The position numbers were made by a program, and so were the translations under genes. Of a stretch of DNA of 64,000 bases, positions 26,481-35,104 are shown one piece after another (positions within the stretch are counted from its first letter, which is position 1; each line of letters begins with the position of its first letter). Below the pieces are notes generated by a model that did not search any database, had not been told where the DNA came from, and saw only the letters and a program-made list of their open reading frames with translations. Source of the DNA: an uncultured Clostridia bacterium (GTDB lineage Bacteria; Bacillota; Clostridia; Oscillospirales; Acutalibacteraceae). The DNA is taken from contig CALEII010000033.1 of NCBI GenBank assembly GCA_937876205.1, forward strand, positions 1-64,000, given 5' to 3'.

Positions 26481-27613
26481 TACTCCATATTTATTATGAG
26501 AACTATCGTCTGGTAAACAACTGCAATGAAAGCAATTATCATCGGCGCTGTGAGAAAAAATGTTTTGAACAGTCTTGCCGTTGAGACCTTTTCGGAATAC
26601 ATAGGCACATTGCCGTAAAAGTTTCTGCCGCAGTTCACAAGGGGAGATGCTTTAAGCACAGGTCTGTACATTCTCAGGTACATCACTGCACACAGCACGC
26701 CTATTGCAATGCTTGCATAGAAAATAACATTTATTGCCATAATCTGAGGAGAATCCATACCGTAGAATTCACTCACCAGAGTTACGGAAGCTGAAAAGGC
26801 GTTATTGAGAAAGTGGATGATGACACCCGTCCAGACAGATTCTGTTTCAATTACTGCAAAGCCTATCACTATGCCTGCCATTATTGCAAAAGGTATCTGC
26901 TGAAGATTGCAGTGCATAAGACCGAAAATAACAGCTGAGCTTACAATTGCAAACATATCGCCGTAACGGCGCAGCGACTGCATTATTATGCCTCTGAATG
27001 CCATTTCTTCTACCAATGCAGGCACAACTGATATTGCCAGATAGAAAATCAATATTCCGCCCACGCTTTTTGTAGGTGTTGGGATGTCGGGCATTTTTAT
27101 TTCAAAGCCCGTAAGCATTCTAACCAGGGAATCAATATATGATGTGACAATATTGCCGAACATACAAGCACCGAATGCACCTGCAACAAGCAGAGGCAGT
27201 GATTTGTGCTTTATCGGCTTATCCATCGGGATATCGGGCAATAAGCCTTTTTTTCGGGCAAATCTGCCTGCAATACCGAACGGAATGCCTATTGTTATAA
27301 GTGAGTAGACAATGTCAAAGACATACTGAAAGTCAGGTGAATTCCATTTCGCTGAAAAAGCATTGTAATCAAATGACGGAATTGACTTGAGAATCAGGAA
27401 CAATCCCTGAAAAAGACCCACAAAAAGCCCTGAAAACAGAATGTAGAAAAGCACACTCACTGAGGCAATTGCACTCAGTGATTTTATTATGCTTTTTTCT
27501 CTGTTCCACCATTCGGGAGCCACAAAATGAGGTCTGCACGGCCCCGTGAGCGGGGGAGAATACCTGTATTGATTGTTGTCAGACGGATTGAAGCCGTCCG
27601 TTGAGTAATTCAC
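26480..27613 (-). CDS. CPBP-family intramembrane protease
   Basis: 377 residues, about eight membrane helices. The CPBP/Abi (CAAX-like) motifs are present: EEMAFRG (glutamates and Arg of motif 1, about residue 200), FGLMHCN (His of motif 2) and FLNNAF (His-to-Asn-type third site). Members process peptides within the membrane and are linked to bacteriocin immunity or pheromone maturation; the target here is unknown. The first 50 residues are cytoplasmic and Pro/Tyr-rich. Last gene of the eight-gene operon that begins at 34992, 12 bp after the isomerase gene. Confidence 0.86.
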   Translation of the reverse strand: MNYSTDGFNPSDNNQYRYSPPLTGPCRPHFVAPEWWNREKSIIKSLSAIASVSVLFYILFSGLFVGLFQGLFLILKSIPSFDYNAFSAKWNSPDFQYVFDIVYSLITIGIPFGIAGRFARKKGLLPDIPMDKPIKHKSLPLLVAGAFGACMFGNIVTSYIDSLVRMLTGFEIKMPDIPTPTKSVGGILIFYLAISVVPALVEEMAFRGIIMQSLRRYGDMFAIVSSAVIFGLMHCNLQQIPFAIMAGIVIGFAVIETESVWTGVIIHFLNNAFSASVTLVSEFYGMDSPQIMAINVIFYASIAIGVLCAVMYLRMYRPVLKASPLVNCGRNFYGNVPMYSEKVSTARLFKTFFLTAPMIIAFIAVVYQTIVLIINME

Positions 27614-27625
27614 TGAACCACTCCT

Positions 27626-28492
27626 TTATATTGCTGCTAAGATTGAGTGAAGTGCATCTGCTGCTGCGGCAAACGCTTCTTCATATGTTTTGTAGGTGAA
27701 AACTTCTTTTATCTGGTCTGCAGTGCCGCCTTCTTTTTCGAGAGAGGCAAGACCGTCAAAAACTTTAAGATGCGGCTCAAGAGTAAGGAATCTTTTGCCG
27801 TCCTTCTGCTTGAAGCGTGCAAGCAGTTCTTTTATGCAGCCGTCACCGGTGCCGGGAGGCACGACGAAACCGTCAGAAAATCTTGCATCTTTGATGTGCA
27901 TATATTCTGTGTAGGGTGCAAGCTTGTCGTAAGCTCTGAGAATATCAACGCCGCACTGAATGAAGTTTGCCGGGTCAAATACGCCCTTGATTCTGCCTTT
28001 GAGTGAAGTGAGAATATCAAGGCAACGGTCATCTGTGTCACCGTAAATACCTTTCTCATTTTCGTGGCAGCACCATATTCCGCTTTTCAGTGAGTAGGTA
28101 CAGAATTTTTCGAGTCTTTCCATAACCTCATCACGGTACGGAGAATAGTCTGTTACGCCGTCAGGCATAAAGAAGCTGAACATTCTTATGTTTTCTGTGC
28201 CGAGAATACAGGCGAGCTCCACGTTTTTTTTGAATTTTTCAAAATGAGGCTCAAAATCATCTGTGATTTCAATTTTGCCGAAGGGTGAGCCCAGCGCAGA
28301 AACACCGATGCCGTTATCATCAAGCTTCTTTCTGAGTTCCTTTGCTTCGTCTGCGGTATAATTTGAAAAATTAACACCGTCAATTCCTCTGGGCTCAATA
28401 TGTGTGAGATTGTTTTTTTTCAGAGCAGCAATCTGCTCATCAATGGTTTTTCCGCCCTCGTCGGCAAAAGCGGAAAGAATAAATTCAGCCAT
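27626..28492 (-). CDS. Sugar phosphate isomerase/epimerase family protein (second copy)
   Basis: 288 residues, xylose isomerase-like TIM barrel (AP endonuclease 2 family). Metal-binding residues are suggested by THIEPRGIDGVNF, WCCHENEKGIYG (a His-Glu pair), GVFDPANFIQCG (Asp) and YMHIKDARF (His, Asp). No signal peptide. Such proteins isomerise or epimerise free sugars, inositols or hydroxypyruvate; the substrate is unclear. It lies 11 bp after glgA. A related protein is encoded at the head of the same operon (34141-34992). Confidence 0.86.
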   Translation of the reverse strand: MAEFILSAFADEGGKTIDEQIAALKKNNLTHIEPRGIDGVNFSNYTADEAKELRKKLDDNGIGVSALGSPFGKIEITDDFEPHFEKFKKNVELACILGTENIRMFSFFMPDGVTDYSPYRDEVMERLEKFCTYSLKSGIWCCHENEKGIYGDTDDRCLDILTSLKGRIKGVFDPANFIQCGVDILRAYDKLAPYTEYMHIKDARFSDGFVVPPGTGDGCIKELLARFKQKDGKRFLTLEPHLKVFDGLASLEKEGGTADQIKEVFTYKTYEEAFAAAADALHSILAAI

Positions 28493-28503
28493 AATTTTTT
28501 ACC

Positions 28504-29928
28504 TTAACCTTTGAGAATTTCTTTATACATCTTGATATATTCGCCTGCTGAACGGCCCCAGCTGTAGTCGCATTCCATAGCACGCTTCACAAGAATCTGC
28601 CAGCCTTCCTTATCGCTGTAGCCTTCAACGGCTCTTCTCATTGCGTGGAGCATATCGTGAGCGTTGTATGAAGCAAATGTGAAGCCGTTGCCCTTGCCGT
28701 CACCGGAGTCAAAGATTGAGTCACGAAGACCGCCTGTTTCTCTGATGATGGGGATTGAGCCGTATCTGAGGGCAATCATCTGTGACAGACCGCAGGGCTC
28801 GCTCTTTGAGGGCATAAGGAAGATATCGGAGCCTGCATAAATCTTCTGAGCAAGGTCAACAAAGAAACCGAGCTTGAGACCGACTCTGTCGGGATATTTT
28901 GAAGCAAGCTCTGAGAAGAAATGCTCATACTGCCATTCGCCTGAGCCGAGAATGACAATCTGGGCGTCAGATGTGCAGATGAATTCTTCAATAACAGCCT
29001 TTACAAGGTCAAAGCCCTTGTGACCGACCATTCTTGAAACCATAGCAACGATGGGAGCATCGGGATTTTCGGGCAGACCGAAATATTTCTGAAGCTCTGC
29101 CTTGTTCTTTGCTTTTGCAGAGAAATCCTCTGCGTTATAATTGAACCATATATCCTTATCGGTTTCAGGGTTGTACATATCGTAGCCGATACCGTTGAGA
29201 ATACCCTGTAATTTCCACGCTCTCTGATTGAGAATGGGATCAAGACCGTGTGAGAACCAGGGGTCAAGAATTTCATTTGCATAAGAGGGGCTGACCGTTG
29301 TAATCTTGTTTGCAGTTTCGATTGCGCCCTTCATAAAGTTTACACAACCGTCATATTCAAGAATGTGCTCATCCTGCTCCGGAAGACCGACAACCTCTTT
29401 GTTCAGGTCAAGACCGTATTTGCCCTGATACTGGATATTGTGGATTGTGAAAACAGTCTTGATGTTCTCATAGCCCTCTCTGTGCGCATACATCTTGCTG
29501 TAATATGCGGGAACGAGAGCTGTCTGCCAGTCGTGACAGTGAATTATGTCAGGCTTGAAATCAATTACGGGGATAATCTCAAGAATTGCTCTTGAGAAGA
29601 ATGCAAATCTTTCTGCATCATCATAGTGACCGTAAATTGAATCACGCTTGAAATAGTATTCATTATCTATAAAGTAGTAAATAACGCCGTCCTTACGAAG
29701 CTCAAAAATACCGCAGTACTGTCTTCTCCATGCAACGGGAACAACAATGTTTGTAAGATATTTCATCTGGTCTTTGTATTCCTGCTTGATGCCTGAATAA
29801 AGGGGAGCCACAACTCTGCAGCCTATCATTCTTTTACGCAGTGCCTGAGGGAGAGAGCCTGCAACATCGCCGAGACCTCCGCTGGCAATAAATGGTTTAA
29901 CTTCGCTGACTGTGAATAAAACTTTCAT
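28504..29928 (-). CDS. glgA: Glycogen synthase, GT5
   Basis: Extends alpha-1,4-glucan chains from ADP-glucose. 474 residues from the ATG at 29928, chosen because AAAGGAG lies 8 bases before it; an ATG at 29946 in frame would place that Shine-Dalgarno inside the gene and overlap parA. The GT5 opening KVLFTVSEVKPFIASGGLGD carries the ADP-glucose-binding KxGGL-type motif in variant form. The C-terminal half has VSRMVGHKGFDLV and SKSEPCGLSQMIALRYG, the usual E-x7-E region. No other glycogen gene is in the window, so its place between parA and an isomerase is unusual. Confidence 0.95.
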   Translation of the reverse strand: MKVLFTVSEVKPFIASGGLGDVAGSLPQALRKRMIGCRVVAPLYSGIKQEYKDQMKYLTNIVVPVAWRRQYCGIFELRKDGVIYYFIDNEYYFKRDSIYGHYDDAERFAFFSRAILEIIPVIDFKPDIIHCHDWQTALVPAYYSKMYAHREGYENIKTVFTIHNIQYQGKYGLDLNKEVVGLPEQDEHILEYDGCVNFMKGAIETANKITTVSPSYANEILDPWFSHGLDPILNQRAWKLQGILNGIGYDMYNPETDKDIWFNYNAEDFSAKAKNKAELQKYFGLPENPDAPIVAMVSRMVGHKGFDLVKAVIEEFICTSDAQIVILGSGEWQYEHFFSELASKYPDRVGLKLGFFVDLAQKIYAGSDIFLMPSKSEPCGLSQMIALRYGSIPIIRETGGLRDSIFDSGDGKGNGFTFASYNAHDMLHAMRRAVEGYSDKEGWQILVKRAMECDYSWGRSAGEYIKMYKEILKG

Positions 29929-29942
29929 CTGTTTTTCTCCTT

Positions 29943-30707
29943 TCATTTCTGCTGTGACAGAAATTCGTCACCCAGTGCCGTGTAGGCAAGTGAGCCTTTT
30001 GAATTCTTGTCAAAATACATAATCGGCTGACCGAAGCTCGGTGCTTCGGAAAGACGAACATTTCTCGGAATTGTTGTTGAATAAACTTTCTTCGGGAAAA
30101 ATCTTTTTACCTCGTTTACAACCTGCTGAGTGAGGTTGAGTCTGCCGTCATACATTGTGAGAAGCACACCTTCAACATCAAGGTACGGATTATACATTCT
30201 CTTGATTTTTCTTGCCGTAGCCATAAGCTGTGACAGACCTTCAAGAGCGTAATACTCACACTGAATGGGTACAAGAAATGTGTCTGATGCGGTGAGTGCA
30301 TTGAGTGTTATGAGCCCCAGTGAAGGCGGGCAGTCAAGGAATATGTAGTCATAATCGTTCCATACCTCGGCAAGAGCCTTTTTAAGGATGCTTTCTCTGC
30401 CCTGCATATCAATAAGCTCAAGCTCTGCACCTGCGAGATTCATATTTGCAGGTATAAGGTCAACACCTTCAAACTCAGTCCGAATTACAGCATCCTTTGC
30501 TGAGATTTCTCCTGTAAGCAGTTCATATGATGAATTTTTTATTTCTCTTTTGTTTATGCCGTAACCGCTTGTGGAGTTGCCCTGAGGGTCAATATCAACA
30601 AGCAGCAGTTTTTTGCCTTTCAGCCCTATAGCGGCAGAAAGATTCACGGCGGTCGTTGTTTTACCTACGCCGCCCTTCTGATTAAGTATAGAAACGGTTT
30701 TAGCCAT
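29943..30707 (-). CDS. ParA/Soj-family ATPase
   Basis: 254 residues. The deviant Walker A motif KGGVGKTTT lies at residues 11-19, Walker A-prime VDIDPQGNSTSGYG near 38, and Walker B DYIFLDCPPSLG near 120. This is the Soj/ParA group that moves chromosome-bound ParB complexes and affects DnaA. Unlike the common arrangement there is no parB/spo0J beside it and no rnpA/gid neighbourhood, so it may be a second ParA or a MinD-like positioning ATPase for another cargo. It overlaps none of its neighbours but is 12 bp from ktrA and 14 bp from glgA. Confidence 0.92.
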   Translation of the reverse strand: MAKTVSILNQKGGVGKTTTAVNLSAAIGLKGKKLLLVDIDPQGNSTSGYGINKREIKNSSYELLTGEISAKDAVIRTEFEGVDLIPANMNLAGAELELIDMQGRESILKKALAEVWNDYDYIFLDCPPSLGLITLNALTASDTFLVPIQCEYYALEGLSQLMATARKIKRMYNPYLDVEGVLLTMYDGRLNLTQQVVNEVKRFFPKKVYSTTIPRNVRLSEAPSFGQPIMYFDKNSKGSLAYTALGDEFLSQQK

Positions 30708-30719
30708 ATCAACAATCCT

Positions 30720-31367
30720 TTATTTTATAAATCGTTTAATATTATCGTGGTCGCTCAGAACAATAATTCTTTCTCCCTGTCTGAATGTATGAGTGGGAAG
30801 AGGCTGTGCGTCGAGGTCACCATTTGTGTCTCTTACCGCAAGGATATTCATGTGGTATTTGCCTCTGACATCAAGACCGATGATTGTCTTTCCTACCCAG
30901 TTTTCAGGCACTAAAATTTCATAAACAGCAACATTTTCTGAAATTTCAAAATAATCGACAAGGTGATTTGAACTGAATTTCACGGCTGTTTTAATAGCCA
31001 TATCTTTTTCAGGGTAGACAACTTCGTCGGCTCCGTTTTTAAGCAGAAATTTTGCGTGAATATCACGCCCTGCTTTACTGACAACATATTTTGCGCCGAG
31101 TGTTTTTAACTGATCGGTTATCTCCAGACTGCTTTGAAAATCTTCGCCTATGCATACAAAACAGATGTCAAAATTGTTTACGCCCAGCGAACGAAGAACT
31201 TCTGTTTTCATACAGTCTCCGACCTGTGCATAAGTGACAGTGTTCATTATTTCCTGAACGGCTTCTTCATCACGGTCAATAACCATAACTTCGTCGCCGA
31301 GCTCAATGAATTTCTCTGCAAGGTGCCTGCCGAATCGTCCCAGACCGATAATAAGAATATTCTTCAT
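30720..31367 (-). CDS. ktrA: K+ uptake regulatory subunit, RCK domain
   Basis: 215 residues: N-terminal RCK_N Rossmann domain with IIGLGRFGRHLAEKF (nucleotide-binding GxGxxG) and Asp at the end of the second strand (MVIDRDEEAV), then an RCK_C domain (about 130-215; ENVAVYEILVPENWVGKTI). It forms a ring on the cytoplasmic face of KtrB and gates K+ entry in response to ATP/ADP and possibly cyclic di-AMP. It starts 11 bp after the ktrB stop; the pair is a standard Ktr locus. Confidence 0.93.
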   Translation of the reverse strand: MKNILIIGLGRFGRHLAEKFIELGDEVMVIDRDEEAVQEIMNTVTYAQVGDCMKTEVLRSLGVNNFDICFVCIGEDFQSSLEITDQLKTLGAKYVVSKAGRDIHAKFLLKNGADEVVYPEKDMAIKTAVKFSSNHLVDYFEISENVAVYEILVPENWVGKTIIGLDVRGKYHMNILAVRDTNGDLDAQPLPTHTFRQGERIIVLSDHDNIKRFIK

Positions 31368-31378
31368 ATAATTTACCT

Positions 31379-32737
31379 CTATCCGATGATAATTTTTTCA
31401 ACGGGCATCTGAATGTGCGACGGAGCTTTGACCTCGGTGAAAATCATTGCGAAGGATATACTGCCGACTCTGCCGCAATACATCAGAAGTGTAAGCAGCA
31501 TTTGCCCGAAAAGATTGACTTCACCCGTAACGCCTACGGAAAGTCCTACGGTACCTATGGCAGATGACACTTCAAAAAGTATCTCTGCAAGTGAAAAAGA
31601 CGGGTTTGTCAGACTTATGAGAATTGTTGAAAAAACAGTGAGCGAAAAGTAAATCATTGAGACTGTCAATGCTTTTTTTATCACATCTTCTTCAAGTCTT
31701 CTGCCGAAAATATTTACGTGTTTTGAATTTCTCATATTTGCCCAGCCGGCAAGCACAAGAACAGCCATTGTCGTAGTTTTCATACCGCCCGCAGTGGAGC
31801 CGGGTGAACCGCCTATGAGCATAAAAATGATGTTGACAAGATATGTCACGGGTGAAGATGATGCAAGGTCAATGGAGTTCATACCTGCCGTTCTTGCGGA
31901 CACCGAAGCAAAAAACGAATTGATTATTTTATCAAAAATATTCATTTCACCGAGCGTTGTGTTATATTCGGCAATGAATATCAGAATTGTACCTGCAAAA
32001 AGAAGACATATACTTGTAAAAAGTGCAATTTTGGAATGGAGTTTATATTTGTGAAGCCTGAATTTATGAATACAGAAGTCATTCCAGACAATAAAACCGA
32101 TACCGCCCGTAAAAATCAAAACAGACAGAACAATCAGAACAAAGGGGTCCGAATAAAAATGTGTGACTGAGCTGTAAGGCTCAATTGCACCCATCAGGTC
32201 AAAGCCTGCATTACAGAATGCGGAAACGGAATGAAAAACACCGAACCAAAGAGCTTTGCCCACGGGGAAATATTTCAGAAACCGCAGAAAAAGAAGTATT
32301 GCCCCAACACCTTCAAAAAGAAGTGTGCCGTAAATGGCTTTTTTTGCAAGTGCGACAAGACCGCCCATCTGCAGTGCGTTTGTACTTTCCTTCAGCAGTC
32401 CGCGTTCACGCACACCTATTTTTCTGCCGATAAGTACCGAAATTAACGTGATAATGGTCATATAGCCCAGTCCGCCCACCTGAATGAGCACAAGCAATAC
32501 AGCCTGACCGAAAACAGACCAGTGGGTGAATGTGTCGTAAACAATAAGTCCCGTTACGCAGGATGCTGAGGTGGCAGTTGTGAGAGCATCGGCAAATGAA
32601 GTCCATTCACCGTTTTTTGCAGATACGGGAAGCATAAGAAGAAATGTTCCGATTATCAGAAGCAGAAAATATCCGCCTGCAACGATTTTTGTATATGATA
32701 AATTGTATAATCGTTTTTTCAGTTTATTGTCATTCAT
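31379..32737 (-). CDS. ktrB: K+ transporter membrane subunit (TrkH/KtrB)
   Basis: 452 residues from the ATG at 32737, which lies 5 bp past the argH stop. A longer frame reaching 32833 would overlap argH and add a basic, unlikely leader, so I reject it. Four M1-P-M2 repeats with the selectivity-filter residues in SASCVTGLIVYD, SVSAFCNAGFDL, SARTAGMNSI and AIGTVGLSVGVTG. The intramembrane loop region GGSPGSTAGGMKTTT typical of the family is present. Imports K+ with KtrA. No strong ribosome binding site is seen, consistent with coupling to argH translation. Confidence 0.93.
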   Translation of the reverse strand: MNDNKLKKRLYNLSYTKIVAGGYFLLLIIGTFLLMLPVSAKNGEWTSFADALTTATSASCVTGLIVYDTFTHWSVFGQAVLLVLIQVGGLGYMTIITLISVLIGRKIGVRERGLLKESTNALQMGGLVALAKKAIYGTLLFEGVGAILLFLRFLKYFPVGKALWFGVFHSVSAFCNAGFDLMGAIEPYSSVTHFYSDPFVLIVLSVLIFTGGIGFIVWNDFCIHKFRLHKYKLHSKIALFTSICLLFAGTILIFIAEYNTTLGEMNIFDKIINSFFASVSARTAGMNSIDLASSSPVTYLVNIIFMLIGGSPGSTAGGMKTTTMAVLVLAGWANMRNSKHVNIFGRRLEEDVIKKALTVSMIYFSLTVFSTILISLTNPSFSLAEILFEVSSAIGTVGLSVGVTGEVNLFGQMLLTLLMYCGRVGSISFAMIFTEVKAPSHIQMPVEKIIIG

Positions 32738-32742
32738 AAATA

Positions 32743-34116
32743 TCAAAGACCGAGAATCTCTTTTACTCGATTTGCTTCTCTTCTGACATTTTCGGGAGCA
32801 GGGCCACCCTCTGATGTTCTGAAGCTTACACATCTGTCAAGATTTACAGCTTCATAGACACCTTCGTCGAAAAGCTCGGTGAAATTTTTGTATTCTTCAA
32901 GAGGCAAATCCTCGAGAGTTGTATTTTTCTCAATACAGAGGGCAACAAGACCGCCTGTGATTTTGTATGCATCACGGAAAGGCATACCCTTTGATACAAG
33001 ATAGTCTGCGCAGTCAGTTGCGTTGATGAAACCGCCGGCAGCTGCTTTTCTCATATTCTCTTTTTTCACTGTCATTGTTTCAATCATAGGAATGAAAGCT
33101 GTAAGACAGGCCTTGACTGTGTCAATTGCATCAAAAATGCAGTCCTTATCCTCCTGCATATCCTTATTATAAGCAAGAGGTATGCCTTTCATTACGGTGA
33201 GAATTGTCATATTGTCGCCGAAGACTCTGCCCGACTTGCCACGGACAAGCTCTGCAATGTCGGGATTCTTCTTCTGAGGCATAATACTTGAGCCTGTTGA
33301 GAATGCGTCGTCAAGCTCAATGTATCTGAATTCGTGTGAACACCAGAGAATGATTTCTTCAGAAAATCTTGAAAGGTGAACACTGATTATTGAAAGACAG
33401 GAAGAAAGTTCAATGATGAAATCTCTGTCAGAAACGCCGTCAAGTGAGTTGTGGCAGATATCCTCAAAACCTAAAAGTTCTGCAGTCTTATATCTGTCTG
33501 TGGGGTAAGTTGTACCTGCAAGTGCACAGCAGCCCAGAGGTGAACGGGCAGTTCTCTTTTTGCAGTCAGCAAGTCTTTCTCTGTCACGAAGGAACATCTC
33601 AGCATAAGCGAGCATATAGTGACCGAATGTTACGGGCTGAGCTCTCTGAAGATGTGTATAGCCTGACATAACCGCATCGGCATATTTTTCGCCCATATCC
33701 GCAAGCACTGAAATGAGATTGCAGAGAAGCTCGTCAACAGCGTCACATTCCTTGATAAGGTTGAGTCTTATATCAACTGCAACCTGATCGTTACGGCTTC
33801 TTGCTGTGTGAAGTCTTTTACCTGCATCGCCTATACGTCTTGTGAGCTCACCCTCCGTGAAGGTGTGAATATCTTCACTTGTCATATCTATTTGGAGCGT
33901 GCCGTTTTCGATTTCGGAAAGAATCTGCTTTAAGCCCTCAACAATTTTGTCGGCATCTTCGGGGGTGATGATACCTGTCATACCGAGCATTGTTGCGTGG
34001 GCAATACTGCCCTCAATATCCTCACGGTACATTCTTTTGTCTGTACCGATTGAAGAATTGAAGTCATTTGTGATTTTATCTGCTTCCTTTGAGAAGCGAC
34101 CTGTCCAGAGTTTCAT
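32743..34116 (-). CDS. argH: Argininosuccinate lyase
   Basis: Splits argininosuccinate into arginine and fumarate, the last step of arginine synthesis. 457 residues, the normal length. Signature GSSIMPQKKNPD near residue 280, N-terminal LWTGRFSKEADKITNDFNSSI, TSEDIHTFTEGEL and the catalytic-His segment SGYTHLQRAQPVTFGH. No argG or other arginine gene is in the window. It is the second gene of the eight-gene operon, 24 bp after an isomerase gene and directly upstream of ktrB. Confidence 0.97.
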   Translation of the reverse strand: MKLWTGRFSKEADKITNDFNSSIGTDKRMYREDIEGSIAHATMLGMTGIITPEDADKIVEGLKQILSEIENGTLQIDMTSEDIHTFTEGELTRRIGDAGKRLHTARSRNDQVAVDIRLNLIKECDAVDELLCNLISVLADMGEKYADAVMSGYTHLQRAQPVTFGHYMLAYAEMFLRDRERLADCKKRTARSPLGCCALAGTTYPTDRYKTAELLGFEDICHNSLDGVSDRDFIIELSSCLSIISVHLSRFSEEIILWCSHEFRYIELDDAFSTGSSIMPQKKNPDIAELVRGKSGRVFGDNMTILTVMKGIPLAYNKDMQEDKDCIFDAIDTVKACLTAFIPMIETMTVKKENMRKAAAGGFINATDCADYLVSKGMPFRDAYKITGGLVALCIEKNTTLEDLPLEEYKNFTELFDEGVYEAVNLDRCVSFRTSEGGPAPENVRREANRVKEILGL

Positions 34117-34140
34117 AATTTTTCCTTTTGCCTTGTAATC

Positions 34141-34992
34141 TTAGTTTTTTGCAATAATATCACGAAGGAATGTTGCTGCGTTGCCGATGTCCTTTGCAGG
34201 GTCATCGCCGACCTCTCTTTCAATTGTAAGGAAGCCCTTGAAGCCGATATCCTCGAGTGCCTTGAGATATGCGGGGAAGTCAACACTGCCTTCGCCGAGA
34301 GGTACTTCGATGAATGAATCGTCTTCAATAATGATGTCTTTCTTGATACCGTAAACAATTTCGGGCTCAACATAGAAAATCTGCTTGCCGTCTTTTGCGT
34401 GAGTGTGTACGATATAATCTTTAAGGTTGTAAACAGCCTGAACGGGGTCATCGCCTGTAACCATAACAAGGTTAGCGGGGTCAAGGTTAACACCTACACC
34501 CTTTGAGCCCAGTGAATCAAGGAATCTCTTGAGATTTGCTGATGTTTCGGGACCTGTTTCAACAGCGAAATGAGCATCAATACTGTCTGCAAATTCAGCA
34601 AGCTGGAAGCAAGCTTCCTGCATAATCTTATATCTGTCGTGGTTTACATCTTCGGGAACAACACCGATGTGAGTTGTAACAACATCAGTTTCAAGCTCCT
34701 TTGCCATTTCGATGATTTTTTTTGACTTTTCAATCTTCCATGGGTTGTTTTCGGGGATTGTGAATCCGCCGCCGCCGAGGTCACCGCAGAGTGCAGAAAT
34801 AACAAGACCGTTGCTCTTAACAACATCAAGGAATTCCTTTCTCTTGGCAGCTGTCATATTGTCGGGGTCCATTTCACCTCTTGAAGCGTAAACCTGAATA
34901 CCGTTTGCACCTACCTGAGCTGCCTTTTTAACAGCTTCCTTAAGGTCACATCTGAATGAGTCTATGATTACACCAATGGGAAAATTGTACAT
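34141..34992 (-). CDS. Sugar phosphate isomerase/epimerase family protein (first copy)
   Basis: 283 residues, xylose isomerase-like TIM barrel. Possible metal ligands are in VVTTHIGVVPED, FAVETGPETSANL (Glu), GVNLDPANLVMV (Asp), YIVHTHAKDGKQ (His) and FLTIEREVGDDP (Glu). Cytoplasmic; substrate unknown. It heads an eight-gene operon behind a good promoter, with AGGAGAG before the start. The second family member at 27626-28492 is only distantly alike (different loop lengths), so they are probably not a recent duplication. Confidence 0.87.
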   Translation of the reverse strand: MYNFPIGVIIDSFRCDLKEAVKKAAQVGANGIQVYASRGEMDPDNMTAAKRKEFLDVVKSNGLVISALCGDLGGGGFTIPENNPWKIEKSKKIIEMAKELETDVVTTHIGVVPEDVNHDRYKIMQEACFQLAEFADSIDAHFAVETGPETSANLKRFLDSLGSKGVGVNLDPANLVMVTGDDPVQAVYNLKDYIVHTHAKDGKQIFYVEPEIVYGIKKDIIIEDDSFIEVPLGEGSVDFPAYLKALEDIGFKGFLTIEREVGDDPAKDIGNAATFLRDIIAKN

Positions 34993-35029
34993 AAAAATCT
35001 CTCCTGTTTTATATATTTAATCATTTTAA

Positions 35030-35058
35030 AGTATATACCTATTTAAAAATAAAGTCAA
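35030..35058 (-). promoter_or_regulatory. Promoter of the eight-gene operon
   Basis: Minus strand TTGACT, 17 bp, TATACT, with the first gene starting at 34992. Confidence 0.78.
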
Positions 35059-35063
35059 TAAAA

Positions 35064-35096
35064 GGAGCTGTAAAAACTGAGTTTTTTTACAGCTCC
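35064..35096 (-). terminator. Terminator of the secreted esterase gene
   Basis: GGAGCTGTAAAAA / TTTTTACAGCTCC stem. The same arms (GGAGCTGTAAAAA) form the ridA terminator at 44346-44381. Confidence 0.85.
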
Positions 35097-35104
35097 CGAA
35101 AGCT

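Noticed and set aside
29929..29946. Earlier start for GlgA
   Set aside because: The Shine-Dalgarno AAAGGAG would then be inside the gene; the conserved N-terminus begins at the ATG at 29928.
29943..30707. Chromosome partition locus parAB or origin of replication
   Set aside because: No parB, rnpA, dnaA or DnaA-box cluster is present; only a ParA-like gene inside a metabolic operon.
32738..32833. N-terminal extension of KtrB
   Set aside because: It would overlap argH by 90 bp and adds a basic, Cys-rich leader unlike KtrB; the ATG at 32737 fits the operon spacing.
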